A stretch of DNA of 38,205 nucleotides from Rhizobium sp. Q54 (GCA_943328505.2 CALQAH020000021.1:1-38205); one strand, 5' to 3'; shown: positions 23,346 through 31,862, numbered from the stretch's first letter. Notes: generated from the letters alone by a model not told the origin. Numbers and translations are program-made.

Positions 23346-23364
23346 ATAGTTAAGTTATAACTAT
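23346..23364. promoter_or_regulatory. Palindrome upstream of the small membrane protein gene
   Basis: ATAGTTA-AGTTA-TAACTAT has perfect 7-bp arms with a 5-bp spacer. It ends five bases before the -7 box at 23369, so a bound protein could block the promoter. No regulator gene is nearby. Confidence 0.4.
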
Positions 23365-23368
23365 GTAG

Positions 23369-23376
23369 TACATTTG
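23369..23376 (+). promoter_or_regulatory. -7 element of the small membrane protein gene
   Basis: TACATTTG matches TAnnTTTG, 23 bases upstream of the ATG at 23400. Confidence 0.6.
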
Positions 23377-23399
23377 CGCTTCATTTAAAAAAACATAAA

Positions 23400-23633
23400 A
23401 TGTTTGACATTGAATTAACAGAATGGGTTGGTTATTTAGCATCAGTTGTATTAATGATTTCATTTTTGATGAAAAACATCAATACGCTAAGAATCATCAA
23501 CTCTTTCGGAGCTATTTTATTTATTATTTATGGTATTATGCTAGCCATTTCTTGGCCAATAATTATTACGAATACATTTATTTTAGGAGTGAATATTTTT
23601 TATCTAAATAAACACTTTAGTCAAAAGAAATAG
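23400..23633 (+). CDS. Small three-helix membrane protein
   Basis: The 77-residue protein has three hydrophobic segments (about 10-25, 33-50 and 53-71) and short charged ends. It resembles small uncharacterised membrane proteins that begin with a GYLASVVLMISFLMKNINTLRIINSFGA pattern, as in half of a SWEET/semi-SWEET-like or YgjV-like fold. Transport has not been shown. It has its own promoter with an adjacent palindrome. A decayed aquaporin gene lies just downstream. Confidence 0.75.
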   Translation: MFDIELTEWVGYLASVVLMISFLMKNINTLRIINSFGAILFIIYGIMLAISWPIIITNTFILGVNIFYLNKHFSQKK

Positions 23634-23684
23634 CTTTTTTATTTAAAATTCAGCAATACTATTTTTTAAAAAAAAAGCAAAAGT

Positions 23685-23945
23685 AATGAACATTCAAATG
23701 CTTATAAATTTGCTAACGGAAAGTTTGCAGGAATTGCAATCGGATTAGGTTTAACATTATTTCACTTAATAAGTATTCCTATTACCAATACCTCTGTAAA
23801 TCCTGCGCGTTCTTTATCACAAGCAATTTTTGTACATAGTGAAGCTTTATAACAAGTTTGGTTGTTTTGGACAGCACCAATTTTAGGAGCAATTGCCGAT
23901 GGATTTATTTATAAAAATCTTTTGCAAAATCATTCTGAAGAATAA
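23685..23945 (+). pseudogene. Remnant of an aquaporin (AqpZ-like) gene
   Basis: One frame reads as the last third of an aquaporin: [19 protein letters not shown], then [19 protein letters not shown] with the second NPA box (NPARS), then VWLFWTAPILGAIADGFIY and a stop at 23943. The frame is broken by TAA at 23850-23852, where relatives have a Gln codon, consistent with one C-to-T change. The first two thirds, including the first NPA box, are missing: the 51 bases before 23685 are an A/T-rich run. It is therefore both truncated and interrupted and cannot make a channel. Confidence 0.88.
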
Positions 23946-23964
23946 CGTATTAAAACTATATTTA

Positions 23965-23996
23965 AAAAGCGGTAATTTTTATTAACGCTTTTTTTT
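23965..23996 (+). terminator. Terminator after the aquaporin remnant
   Basis: AAGCG pairs with CGCTT across an inner AT stem with one mismatch, followed by a run of T. It survives although the gene before it is broken. Confidence 0.65.
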
Positions 23997-24007
23997 ATTT
24001 TTACAAA

Positions 24008-24610
24008 ATGAATACTCTTTTCCAATCAGACCCAATTATTTTAAATCTCCCCGATGCTGAAGTGCGTTACTTCCCCAATTTTTTTTCTAAAGAAGATGCT
24101 GATGAAATTTTTGCTTCTTTATTAAAAAATACGCCATGGCAACAAGATGATATCACGGTTTATGGCAATAAACACAAACAGCCCCGTTTAACTGCTTTGT
24201 ATGGCAATGAAGGAAAAACCTATTCCTACTCCAATATTAAAATGCAACCCCATCATTGGACATTACTTTTGCAAAAGATCAAATTCCATATTGAAAGTGT
24301 TGTAGAAACTAATTTTACTACCGTTTTATTAAACCGATACCGAAATGGTTTAGATAGTAACGGTTGGCATGCGGATAACGAAAAAGAATTAGGTACAAAT
24401 CCAATTATTGCTTCTCTAAGTTTTGGTGCAGAGAGAAGTTTTCATTTAAAACACAATACTTTAACAGAACAAAAAATAAAAATAACGCTCGAACATGGTA
24501 GTTTACTACTAATGAAAGGTACAACGCAACATTTTTGGAAACATCAAATTCCAAAAACAACAAAACCAGTTAGTGAAAGAATTAATTTAACTTTTAGAGT
24601 CATTAAATAA
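24008..24610 (+). CDS. AlkB-like 2-oxoglutarate/Fe(II) oxygenase
   Basis: The 200-residue protein has the AlkB fold signature. The iron site is His121-x-Asp123 (GWHADNE) with His179 (WKHQIPKT). Arg191 and Arg197 in SERINLTFR bind 2-oxoglutarate. YRNGLDSNGWHADNEKELG and ASLSFGAERSFHLKH are typical of AlkB homologues that repair alkylated bases in DNA or RNA. It lies alone, with no adaptive-response genes nearby. Confidence 0.92.
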   Translation: MNTLFQSDPIILNLPDAEVRYFPNFFSKEDADEIFASLLKNTPWQQDDITVYGNKHKQPRLTALYGNEGKTYSYSNIKMQPHHWTLLLQKIKFHIESVVETNFTTVLLNRYRNGLDSNGWHADNEKELGTNPIIASLSFGAERSFHLKHNTLTEQKIKITLEHGSLLLMKGTTQHFWKHQIPKTTKPVSERINLTFRVIK

Positions 24611-24623
24611 TATCCCTTATTCC

Positions 24624-24631
24624 TATATTTG
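24624..24631 (+). promoter_or_regulatory. -7 element of the fatty acid hydroxylase gene
   Basis: TATATTTG matches TAnnTTTG, 15 bases upstream of the ATG at 24647. No TTG stands at the expected -33 distance. Confidence 0.55.
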
Positions 24632-24646
24632 ATATAAATACAAGCA

Positions 24647-25471
24647 ATGGATACAATTATAACTTACTTTGATTCAATTCCATCTCCACATCGTGTAATG
24701 ATTTTAGCTAGTGGTATAGCCATCTTTTGGGTTATAGAAAGTGTTGTTCCATTTATCAAATTTAAATACAACAAATGGCAACATGCTGGAATTAATATAT
24801 TTTTTACAATTACAACACTACTTGTTAATTTTTGCTTAGCGTTTATACTATTAAAAACATCAAATTGGACATCCAAGGCTCATTTTGGATTATTAGAATG
24901 GCTACCAACAATGAATATTTACCTTTATACCTTTTTAGGATTGCTTTTATTAGATTTAATGGGAGCTTATTTAATACACTTAATTGAACACAAAATAGCT
25001 TTTCTTTGGCGATTCCATTTGATACATCATACCGACACTTGGATTGACACCACTTCAGCAAACAGACATCATCCAGGAGAAAGTGTTTTGCGTTTTTTAT
25101 TTACAACACTTGGTGTATTACTAATTGGAACGCCAATGTGGATGGTTTTTTTATACCAAACACTATCAATTATTGCCACTCAGTTTTCTCATGCCAATAT
25201 TTCTTTACCCAAAAAGCTAGATAATTTAATGAGTTATATTATTGTTACGCCAGATATGCATAAAGTACACCATCATTATGTTTTACCCTATACAGATAGT
25301 AATTATGGAAATATATTTTCCGTTTGGGACAGATTTTTCGGTACATTTTTATATTTGGATAGAGAAAAAATTGTTTATGGCATTGATACACATAGCCTTC
25401 CGAATGAACATAATGATTTAGAAAATCTTTTAAAAATCCCATTTCAAAAAAAGCGTTCATCAAAAAATTAA
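24647..25471 (+). CDS. Sterol desaturase/fatty acid hydroxylase family protein
   Basis: This 274-residue membrane protein has about four hydrophobic segments and the di-iron histidine boxes: HLIEH (111-115), HLIHH (124-128), NRHHPGE (139-145), and HKVHHH (205-210). The layout matches the fatty acid hydroxylase superfamily that hydroxylates or desaturates lipids. The bacterial substrate is not predictable; flavobacterial sulfonolipids, ornithine lipids and carotenoids are all possible. It is transcribed alone. Confidence 0.9.
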   Translation: MDTIITYFDSIPSPHRVMILASGIAIFWVIESVVPFIKFKYNKWQHAGINIFFTITTLLVNFCLAFILLKTSNWTSKAHFGLLEWLPTMNIYLYTFLGLLLLDLMGAYLIHLIEHKIAFLWRFHLIHHTDTWIDTTSANRHHPGESVLRFLFTTLGVLLIGTPMWMVFLYQTLSIIATQFSHANISLPKKLDNLMSYIIVTPDMHKVHHHYVLPYTDSNYGNIFSVWDRFFGTFLYLDREKIVYGIDTHSLPNEHNDLENLLKIPFQKKRSSKN

Positions 25472-25568
25472 AAAAAAATAATAGCATTTTAAAAAGTGAT
25501 TATATTTTTTAGTAATATTGATTTAGAAAATAAACCTATTAAAAACTCTATAAAATGCTTTTCGAGGA

Positions 25569-25844
25569 ATGAAAAAAAGTAAACAAATTTCACTTGACAA
25601 TGAACAATTAGAACGCGTTGTCAGTATGGCGCAAGAGGAGAAAAAACCTTTTGAGGTAATCAAAGAAGAATTTGGACTCAATGAAAATGAAGTCACTGAA
25701 ATTATGCGCAAACGATTATCGAAAGATCGTTTCGAACTATGGAAAAAGAAAGCATCCGCAAGTAAACCAAAGCCAAAACCTACATATGATGACTTTGATG
25801 AAGATTTAGAAGGCAAATATTATTTCAAAAATAAATTAGATTAA
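25569..25844 (+). CDS. DUF2805/TIGR03643 family small protein
   Basis: The 91-residue protein matches the TIGR03643 (DUF2805) family: LDNEQLERVVSMAQEEKKPFEVIKEEFGLNENEVTEIMRKRL, a helix-turn-helix-like region, then a basic linker KKKASASKPKPKPTYDD. Function is unknown; the charge and fold suggest nucleic acid binding. It has its own strong terminator just after the stop codon. Confidence 0.85.
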   Translation: MKKSKQISLDNEQLERVVSMAQEEKKPFEVIKEEFGLNENEVTEIMRKRLSKDRFELWKKKASASKPKPKPTYDDFDEDLEGKYYFKNKLD

Positions 25845-25850
25845 AAACTT

Positions 25851-25878
25851 AACTCTTGTACTACAAGAGTTTTTTTTT
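25851..25878 (+). terminator. Terminator of the DUF2805 gene
   Basis: A near-perfect stem of AACTCTTGT with ACAAGAGTT around a 3-base loop is followed by eight or more T residues. Confidence 0.9.
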
Positions 25879-25972
25879 GCGGGAAACTTTAGTTAATCAA
25901 ATCTTAAAATTGATTTTCATTGTAACTATTAACTATTTTTGTTGACCTATAAAAAAATATAAAATTTAGTTT

Positions 25973-27835
25973 ATGAAAAAAATAATTATGGTTGCTATTA
26001 TTACTGCAGCATTTTGGAACAATACTGTCGTTGCGCAAAAAAAAGAAAGTTCTCCAACTATACAGGTAGCTATAGATTTGAACGTTGTTAAAGATGATAA
26101 AGTTATGGTGACAGTTATTCCACCAACATTTATATCAAACGAAATTGTATACCATATGCCAAAAATTGTCCCAGGAACCTACTCTTCAGACGATTATGGA
26201 AAATATATTGATGATTTTAAAGCCTACGACAAAAAAGGAAATGAAATTACAACTACAAAATTGGATGTGAATTCATGGAACATTACTGCTGTAAAAACTT
26301 TAGCAAAAGTGACGTATTGGGTTAACGATACTTTTGATACTGAAAAAGGACAAGGTTTTGGAACAGAAGATATTTTTTCTCCAGCGGGTGTAAACATTTC
26401 AGAATCGAAAAACTTCATGCTGAATAATCACATGTTTGTTGGTTATTTTGAAAACTCAAAAGATATTACTCACAGAGTAACTGTTATGCACCCTGCAGAT
26501 TTATTCGGAGCTACATCTTTAATTGACACTGATGCTAGTACCACAAAAGATGTTTTTGAAGTAGCACGTTATAATGACTTTTTGGACAATCCAATAATGT
26601 ATTCAAAACCAGACTCAGTTACCTTTAATGTGGATGGTATGGAAATTTTATTTAGTGTGTATTCACCAAATGGTGTTCATAATGCTAAAACACTTTCTGG
26701 AGATTTAGAAAAAACAATGCGTGCTCAAAAGAAATTTTTAGGTGTCATTAACAGCAATAAAAAATATACTGTGTTATTATACCTTTCAGAAATGGATAAA
26801 GCCGATGCAAAAGGTTTTGGCGCATTAGAACACAATACCTCAACAACGGTAGTTTTTCCAGAAATGATGCCTGCTGCTGCACTTGGAGAGCAATTGAAAG
26901 ACGTGGTTTCACATGAATTTTTTCACATCGTGACGCCTTTAAGCATACACTCTAAAGAAATTCATAATTTTGATTTTAATGCACCAAAAATGTCTAAACA
27001 TTTATGGATGTATGAAGGTGTTACAGAATATTTTGCCAATTTATTCCAAGTTAATCAAGGTTTGATTGACGAAAGTGATTTTTATGAAAGAATGGCAGGT
27101 AAAATTGACCACGCAGCTACATTAAACGACACGATGCCATTTACTTTAATGAGCGCAAATGTTTTAGACAAACCCTACAAAGATCAGTATTTAAATGTAT
27201 ATGAAAAAGGAGCTTTAATTGGAATGTGCATCGACATAATCATTCGTGAGAAAAGTAATGGTGAAAGAGGAATATTAGATTTAATGAAAAAATTATCCGC
27301 AGAATATGGTTCAAAAAAACCTTTCAATGATGAGGAGTTATTTGATAAAATTGTAAAACTTACTTATCCTGAAGTTGGAGAATTTTTAACAACTTATGTT
27401 TCTGGTACTACACCTATTCCTTATGCAACCTATTTTGCAAAAACTGGAGTAACTCAGGCTAAAACCTTAGTTCCTAGTAATCCGTTTTTAAAAGGACAAT
27501 CACCTTATGTAACTATAAATCAAGCTACAAAAGAAATTTTGGTCATTCCAAATTCAGAATTAAATGATTTCATGAATGGATTAGGATTAAAAGGTGGTGA
27601 TACTATTTTAGCAATTAATGATAAAAGCTATAATTTAGATAATATTTATGACTTGATTATGGAAAGTCAAAATTGGAAAGTGGATGATGCAATTAGCTTG
27701 AAAATTAAAAGAAGTGGTAGTGATAAAGAAGAGGTAATTAATGGGAAAGTGAAACTATCCATGGAAGAAAGTGAAGGATATCAATTTACCGACACTTCAA
27801 AATTAAAATTAAAAGAAGCATGGCTTAAAGGTTAA
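25973..27835 (+). CDS. M61 family (glycyl aminopeptidase-like) secreted metallopeptidase
   Basis: The 620-residue protein has a signal peptide ending near VVAQ (residue 22). The zinc motif is HEFFH (314-318) in DVVSHEFFHIVTPLSIHS, with a likely third ligand Glu348 in MYEGVTEYF. The first 230 residues are the beta domain typical of M61. A PDZ-like domain follows around residues 520-600 (LNDFMNGLGLKGGDTILAINDKSYN). The family prefers N-terminal glycine or alanine in substrates. A strong terminator follows. Confidence 0.93.
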   Translation: MKKIIMVAIITAAFWNNTVVAQKKESSPTIQVAIDLNVVKDDKVMVTVIPPTFISNEIVYHMPKIVPGTYSSDDYGKYIDDFKAYDKKGNEITTTKLDVNSWNITAVKTLAKVTYWVNDTFDTEKGQGFGTEDIFSPAGVNISESKNFMLNNHMFVGYFENSKDITHRVTVMHPADLFGATSLIDTDASTTKDVFEVARYNDFLDNPIMYSKPDSVTFNVDGMEILFSVYSPNGVHNAKTLSGDLEKTMRAQKKFLGVINSNKKYTVLLYLSEMDKADAKGFGALEHNTSTTVVFPEMMPAAALGEQLKDVVSHEFFHIVTPLSIHSKEIHNFDFNAPKMSKHLWMYEGVTEYFANLFQVNQGLIDESDFYERMAGKIDHAATLNDTMPFTLMSANVLDKPYKDQYLNVYEKGALIGMCIDIIIREKSNGERGILDLMKKLSAEYGSKKPFNDEELFDKIVKLTYPEVGEFLTTYVSGTTPIPYATYFAKTGVTQAKTLVPSNPFLKGQSPYVTINQATKEILVIPNSELNDFMNGLGLKGGDTILAINDKSYNLDNIYDLIMESQNWKVDDAISLKIKRSGSDKEEVINGKVKLSMEESEGYQFTDTSKLKLKEAWLKG

Positions 27836-27858
27836 TCCTTAATTTATAAACCAATTTT

Positions 27859-27896
27859 AAATCCTCAATTTGTGCAACAGATTGAGGATTTTTTTT
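27859..27896 (+). terminator. Terminator of the M61 peptidase gene
   Basis: AAATCCTCAAT pairs with ATTGAGGATTT around an 11-base loop, then a T run. Confidence 0.9.
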
Positions 27897-27922
27897 AGTA
27901 TTATTGCCAAAAATAAAACCCA

Positions 27923-28633
27923 ATGAAAAAATCACTACTTGCCCTTATTTCTATAGCCTTAATGTCATCGTGTGAAGGTAAAAAAACTCATAAAAGTTTT
28001 GTGTTGAATGGAAATATTAAAGGATTAAAAAAAGGAACATTATATATCCAAAGAATAGCAGACACAACTTTGGTAGCCATTGATACCATTAAAATAAATG
28101 GTGATTCTCACTTTGTTAGTGAATTTGATTTAAAATCACCTGAAATGCTATACTTATTTCTGGACAGAGGCGTGAGTAATTCATTGGACAACAATATTTC
28201 TTTTTTTGCCGAACAAGGCACTTTAAATCTTGAAACAAGCCTTGATTTTTTTACAGCCGATGTAAAAATTACAGGTTCTAAAAATCAAGAGCTATATGAC
28301 GATTACCGAAAAGTAATTTCAAGATACAACGATCAAGATTTAGGTCTTACACAGGAAAAATTTATTGCATTCAAAGATAAAAATACTGCGGAAGTAGCTA
28401 AAATACAAAACAAACAAGATGCTTTATTAAAAAGAAAATACCTTTACACAACCAATTTCGCTGTAAATAATGGTGATCATGAAGTAGCTGCTTATATTGC
28501 ATTAGCAGATATTTACGACATCAATCTAAAATATCTTGATACTATTCAAAAAAGAATGTCCCCAAAAGTAGCCAAGTCATTATATGGTAAAAAGCTAACT
28601 ACTTATATTGCTGAAAGAAAAAAAATGGAATAA
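27923..28633 (+). CDS. DUF4369-domain lipoprotein
   Basis: The 236-residue protein begins with a lipoprotein signal and a lipobox ending at Cys17 (LMSSC). Residues 25-115 match the DUF4369 domain: FVLNGNIKGLKKGTLYIQR and VAIDTIKINGDSHFVSEF. In many Bacteroidetes proteins this domain precedes a thioredoxin-like domain. Here the second half is a helical region instead and no CxxC is present, so a redox role is not supported. It is probably an outer membrane lipoprotein. Confidence 0.82.
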   Translation: MKKSLLALISIALMSSCEGKKTHKSFVLNGNIKGLKKGTLYIQRIADTTLVAIDTIKINGDSHFVSEFDLKSPEMLYLFLDRGVSNSLDNNISFFAEQGTLNLETSLDFFTADVKITGSKNQELYDDYRKVISRYNDQDLGLTQEKFIAFKDKNTAEVAKIQNKQDALLKRKYLYTTNFAVNNGDHEVAAYIALADIYDINLKYLDTIQKRMSPKVAKSLYGKKLTTYIAERKKME

Positions 28634-28654
28634 CCATTTTATAATTTATATATA

Positions 28655-28686
28655 AAAAGCTTCAGTTTAAATATTGGAGCTTTTAT
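28655..28686 (+). terminator. Terminator of the DUF4369 lipoprotein gene
   Basis: AAAAGCTTCA pairs with TGGAGCTTTT (one T-G wobble) around an 11-base loop, followed by T-rich sequence. Confidence 0.75.
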
Positions 28687-28712
28687 TTTCCTTTCACTCA
28701 ACTTAAAAACAC

Positions 28713-28740
28713 AAAAAAACCACCACAAAGTGTGATGGTT
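28713..28740 (-). terminator. Terminator of tRNA-Thr
   Basis: On the minus strand AACCATCACA, loop CTT, TGTGGTGGTT (one G-T wobble) is followed by a T run, just past the tRNA 3' end. Confidence 0.85.
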
Positions 28741-28748
28741 TTCGATTG

Positions 28749-28822
28749 AGCCGGCGGAGGGACTCGAACCCACGACCTGCTGATTACAAATCAGCTGCTC
28801 TAGCCAACTGAGCTACGCTGGC
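28749..28822 (-). tRNA. tRNA-Thr (anticodon TGT)
   Basis: The minus strand folds as a tRNA: 7-bp acceptor stem, D stem GCTC/GAGC, anticodon stem GCTGA/TCAGC with loop TTTGTAA (anticodon TGT, decoding ACA and probably other Thr codons), and a T arm with GTTCGAGTCC. Position 73 reads T and CCA is not encoded, as usual in this group. Two apparent mispairs are seen: A4-C69 in the acceptor stem and T50-T64 in the T stem. Confidence 0.95.
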
Positions 28823-28899
28823 AACTCAATACTTGTGCAAATATAGCAGTGAAATTGAATTCACCAAAATATTTTTACGTTTTTTTGAAGTTTTTTTGC

Positions 28900-29166
28900 T
28901 TACAATGTGTTGATTTTCTCAACCAATTGGTTAGCAGTTTGTTCTAAATCTATATTGATTTGTTTGAAATGTGCTTTTTTGTTTTCAACGTTTTTTGCAT
29001 TTACTTTTTCAATTAAAGTATCAAAAGACGCAATTGCCTCATCTATAACTGCATTGGTTGCTTCAGTTGGTTTCCCAGTTGTAGCCATTTCATAAAGGTA
29101 AACTGCTTCAATAATGTCTCCTAAAACGAAGTTGATGTCTTTCTTTAAATTTTTAACACTTGCCAT
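28900..29166 (-). CDS. Small helical protein of unknown function
   Basis: I do not recognise a named family for this 88-residue protein. It is all helical by eye, with no cysteine, no signal and no membrane segment. Regular spacing of hydrophobic residues suggests a helical bundle. Similar short proteins seem common in Flavobacteriia. A -7 match lies upstream, and manA ends 55 bases before its start on the same strand. Confidence 0.75.
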   Translation of the reverse strand: MASVKNLKKDINFVLGDIIEAVYLYEMATTGKPTEATNAVIDEAIASFDTLIEKVNAKNVENKKAHFKQINIDLEQTANQLVEKINTL

Positions 29167-29191
29167 TTTCTTGTATATTTTAAATTTGGTG

Positions 29192-29199
29192 CAAAACTA
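29192..29199 (-). promoter_or_regulatory. -7 element for the gene at 28900-29166
   Basis: On the minus strand this reads TAGTTTTG, matching TAnnTTTG, 25 bases upstream of the start codon and just after the manA stop. Confidence 0.5.
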
Positions 29200-29221
29200 C
29201 ATTAAAACTTTAGAATATCGA

Positions 29222-30184
29222 CTACGAAATATAAATTTCTAGAAGTGATGCTTTTCCAAAAATTTGATAATCATTCATTTCAGCAGGAATTAAAACCGTA
29301 TTGCCTTTTTGATAGGAATAGCTTTGCCCTTCATAAACAATTCCAAAATTTCCATCAACACACATATAAACAGTAAACGATTCTTTATTCTTTTTGACAT
29401 TTACACTACCTTCAAGTGGAATAAAATTGGTAGTGAAATAATTACAATGAACTATTTCATTGGAAACATTTTCTATTTTATTATATTTTTTTTGCGCTTG
29501 AACAACATCGTAATTTATAGCGTCCAAAGCCAAATCAACATGTAATTCCCTAGAGTTTCCATTTGCATCTACCCGATCAAAATCGTAAATACGATAGGTA
29601 ATATCAGATGTTTGTTGAATTTCGGCAATAACATTCCCGGCTCCTATTGCATGAATCGTTCCTGTTTCTAAAAAGAAAACTTCTCCTTTTTTTACCTTTT
29701 TGGTATTTAAAATATTTAAAAGTGTTTTCTTATTTAAATTTTCAAGAAATTCTTCGGGTGTAGATCTTTCTTTAAAACCAATAATTAAACTCGACTCTTC
29801 ATCGGCTTGCATCACATACCACATTTCTGTTTTTCCAAAAGAATTGTGACGTTTTTTGGCTAAAGCATCATTAGGATGCAATTGGATAGACAAATCTTCT
29901 CGAGCGTCAAGATATTTAAAAAGAAGTGGAAATTGTTTCCCAAACTGTTCATAAACTTTTGTTCCAAGAATTGCTACTGGAAATTCTTCTACTAATTCAT
30001 TAAGTGACTTTCCTTTAAAAGAACCATTTGCGACTCTACTTACGTCATTTTCTACTGTAGATATTTCCCAACTTTCGCCTGTAATTTTTGATGTTATTGG
30101 TTTATTTAAAAGCGTTTTAAGTTTTGTTCCGCCCCAAATTCTTTCTTTTAAAATGGGTTCAAATTGTAAGGGATATAATTTCAT
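29222..30184 (-). CDS. manA: Mannose-6-phosphate isomerase, class I
   Basis: The 320-residue protein is a type I phosphomannose isomerase of the short Bacteroidetes form. Zinc ligands are Gln101/His103 (SIQLHPND), Glu120 (GKTEMWY) and His178 (ETGTIHAIG). The catalytic arginine is likely Arg198 in ITYRIYDFDR. It interconverts mannose 6-phosphate and fructose 6-phosphate for GDP-mannose and polysaccharide synthesis or mannose use. No sugar-metabolism genes are adjacent. Confidence 0.93.
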   Translation of the reverse strand: MKLYPLQFEPILKERIWGGTKLKTLLNKPITSKITGESWEISTVENDVSRVANGSFKGKSLNELVEEFPVAILGTKVYEQFGKQFPLLFKYLDAREDLSIQLHPNDALAKKRHNSFGKTEMWYVMQADEESSLIIGFKERSTPEEFLENLNKKTLLNILNTKKVKKGEVFFLETGTIHAIGAGNVIAEIQQTSDITYRIYDFDRVDANGNSRELHVDLALDAINYDVVQAQKKYNKIENVSNEIVHCNYFTTNFIPLEGSVNVKKNKESFTVYMCVDGNFGIVYEGQSYSYQKGNTVLIPAEMNDYQIFGKASLLEIYIS

Positions 30185-30296
30185 TTTTTTATTTTATTTG
30201 CAAATTTCTATCAAATTAAAAAAAATAGGATTCAATTTCTTTGAAACTCAAAAGACTTTAGTGAAGTGGGTAACATTAAAAGATTAAAGGTAAAAA

Positions 30297-30749
30297 TTAA
30301 TGTTGTTTAATTATTGCTAAGGCTTTTTTAATATGAATTTTACCCGACATGCTATTAAAAACTAACTGAATTATCCCTTCTTTGTTGGCAACATAAGTAA
30401 CTCTTCCTGGAATTAAACCTAATAAATCATTGGGAACGCCAAACAATTTGCGAATTTTTTTATCTTGGTCTGACAAAAGTATAAAAGGTAAGTTGTAGCG
30501 TTTTGAAAATTTTTGATGAGAAGCAACACTATCGCTGCTAACTCCAATAACTTCAGAACCTAATGCTTTAAAATCTTCGTATTGATCACGAAACGTGCAC
30601 GCTTGTTCTGTACAAACTTGAGTATCATCTTTTGGATAAAAATAAATCACAACGGCTTGTTTCCCAATAATGACATGACTGTCAAAAACAGAATCATCAG
30701 AAGCTATTGCAGTAAAATTTGGGATTTTGTCCCCTACTTGTAATGCCAT
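30297..30749 (-). CDS. bcp: Thiol peroxidase, BCP/PrxQ type
   Basis: The 150-residue peroxiredoxin has the PxxxTxxC active site in YPKDDTQVCTEQAC. Peroxidatic Cys46 and resolving Cys51 are five residues apart, the atypical 2-Cys PrxQ arrangement. The common PG between Thr and Cys is QV here. It reduces hydrogen and organic peroxides in the cytoplasm using thioredoxin. Its start codon overlaps the queD stop by one base, so the genes are coupled. Confidence 0.93.
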   Translation of the reverse strand: MALQVGDKIPNFTAIASDDSVFDSHVIIGKQAVVIYFYPKDDTQVCTEQACTFRDQYEDFKALGSEVIGVSSDSVASHQKFSKRYNLPFILLSDQDKKIRKLFGVPNDLLGLIPGRVTYVANKEGIIQLVFNSMSGKIHIKKALAIIKQH

Positions 30750-31159
30750 TACTTTCCTTTATAGGTTACAAAATTTCGAGGTGTTTCATAAAGAACTATT
30801 TCTAATTCATTATTAGAGTCAATGTGATTTCTAAGTTTATTCCAAATCACTACAGCTATATTTTCGGCTGTAGGATTTAAATTAGCAAAATCGGCTACAT
30901 CCAGATTTAAATTTTTATGATCGAAGGCATTTTCTATATGCTCCTTTATCAAATCAGAAAGTATTTTTACATCTACAACAAAACCCGTCTCTTGATCGAT
31001 TTTGCCAGTTACAGAAACAATCAATTCGTAGTTGTGTCCATGGAAATTTGGATTATTACACTTTCCAAAAACAGCATCGTTTTTTTCCATAGACCAATCT
31101 TTTCTGAACAATCGATGAGCGGCGTTGAAATGGGCTTTTCTAGATACGGTAACTTTCAT
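30749..31159 (-). CDS. queD: 6-carboxy-tetrahydropterin synthase/PTPS family
   Basis: This 136-residue protein is of the 6-pyruvoyl-tetrahydropterin synthase family. The zinc histidines are His15 (FNAAHRLF), His40 and His42 (NFHGHNYEL). Cys34 in GKCNNPN is the catalytic cysteine, and ENAFDHKNLN and LYETPRNFVTY follow. In bacteria this enzyme usually acts in queuosine synthesis (QueD) or occasionally in pterin synthesis. No other queuosine genes are present. It lies between idi and bcp. Confidence 0.87.
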   Translation of the reverse strand: MKVTVSRKAHFNAAHRLFRKDWSMEKNDAVFGKCNNPNFHGHNYELIVSVTGKIDQETGFVVDVKILSDLIKEHIENAFDHKNLNLDVADFANLNPTAENIAVVIWNKLRNHIDSNNELEIVLYETPRNFVTYKGK

Positions 31160-31168
31160 AATGTTGAA

Positions 31169-31696
31169 TTATAATTTATGATCTTCTAAATAATGATAAA
31201 ATTCATCAAAGATGATTTTAAACCAAACTGTATAAAATTTAGGATTTATAAGCATGTCATTTTTAACATCTTCAATACACATCCATTTCCAACTTTCCAC
31301 TTCTTCTTGATTTGTTTCAGGTTTTCCATTGAAATAACCAATCATTACATGATCCAGTTCATGTTCGGTCAATCCGTTATCAAAAGGTGCTTTGTAAATA
31401 AAATGAAACAACTCTTTCAACTCGGTTTTAAATCCCATTTCCTCAAACAATCGACGTGAACCAGCTTCAATATTACTTTCACCATTACGTTGATGACTAC
31501 AGCAAGTGTTTGTCCATAACAAAGGTGAATGGTATTTTTGACGGGCACGTTGTTGCAACATGATTTCGTTTTTATCATTCAATATAAAAACAGAAAAAGC
31601 ACGATGCAAAACAGCTTTTTCATGAGCTTCAAGTTTGTTCATTAAGCCAATTGGCTCGTCTTTTTCATTCACTAAAATGACTTGTTCTTCAGGCAT
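31169..31696 (-). CDS. idi: Isopentenyl-diphosphate delta-isomerase, type 1
   Basis: The 175-residue protein is a Nudix-fold isomerase that interconverts IPP and DMAPP for isoprenoid synthesis. Catalytic Cys66 lies in WTNTCCSHQR, with metal histidines at 25 and 31 (EAHEKAVLHRAF) and His68. Catalytic Glu is in the ESNIEAGSRRLFEEMGF stretch or the later VESWKW region. It is first of three genes with small gaps (idi-queD-bcp) and has its own -7 element. Confidence 0.94.
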   Translation of the reverse strand: MPEEQVILVNEKDEPIGLMNKLEAHEKAVLHRAFSVFILNDKNEIMLQQRARQKYHSPLLWTNTCCSHQRNGESNIEAGSRRLFEEMGFKTELKELFHFIYKAPFDNGLTEHELDHVMIGYFNGKPETNQEEVESWKWMCIEDVKNDMLINPKFYTVWFKIIFDEFYHYLEDHKL

Positions 31697-31712
31697 AATT
31701 AAATTTTCTTGT

Positions 31713-31720
31713 CAAAAATA
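31713..31720 (-). promoter_or_regulatory. -7 element of the idi-queD-bcp operon
   Basis: On the minus strand this reads TATTTTTG, matching TAnnTTTG, 16 bases upstream of the idi start. Confidence 0.55.
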
Positions 31721-31829
31721 CAAAAAAAGAAATGGGAACTTCTAGCAATCCATTTTCAACAAGCGTTAAACTTTCCTTAATTACTTCAATTTTGCAAGCT
31801 ACTTTAAAAAACGATACCTATTTAGCTTG

Positions 31830-31837
31830 TAAATTTG
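31830..31837 (+). promoter_or_regulatory. -7 element of msrBA
   Basis: TAAATTTG matches TAnnTTTG, 25 bases upstream of the ATG at 31863. No TTG lies at the expected -33 distance. Confidence 0.55.
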
Positions 31838-31862
31838 TACTGTAATTATTAATCGAAATGCT

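Noticed and set aside
25245..25487. Minus-strand frame over the end of the fatty acid hydroxylase gene
   Set aside because: Antisense to conserved histidine boxes; no domain.
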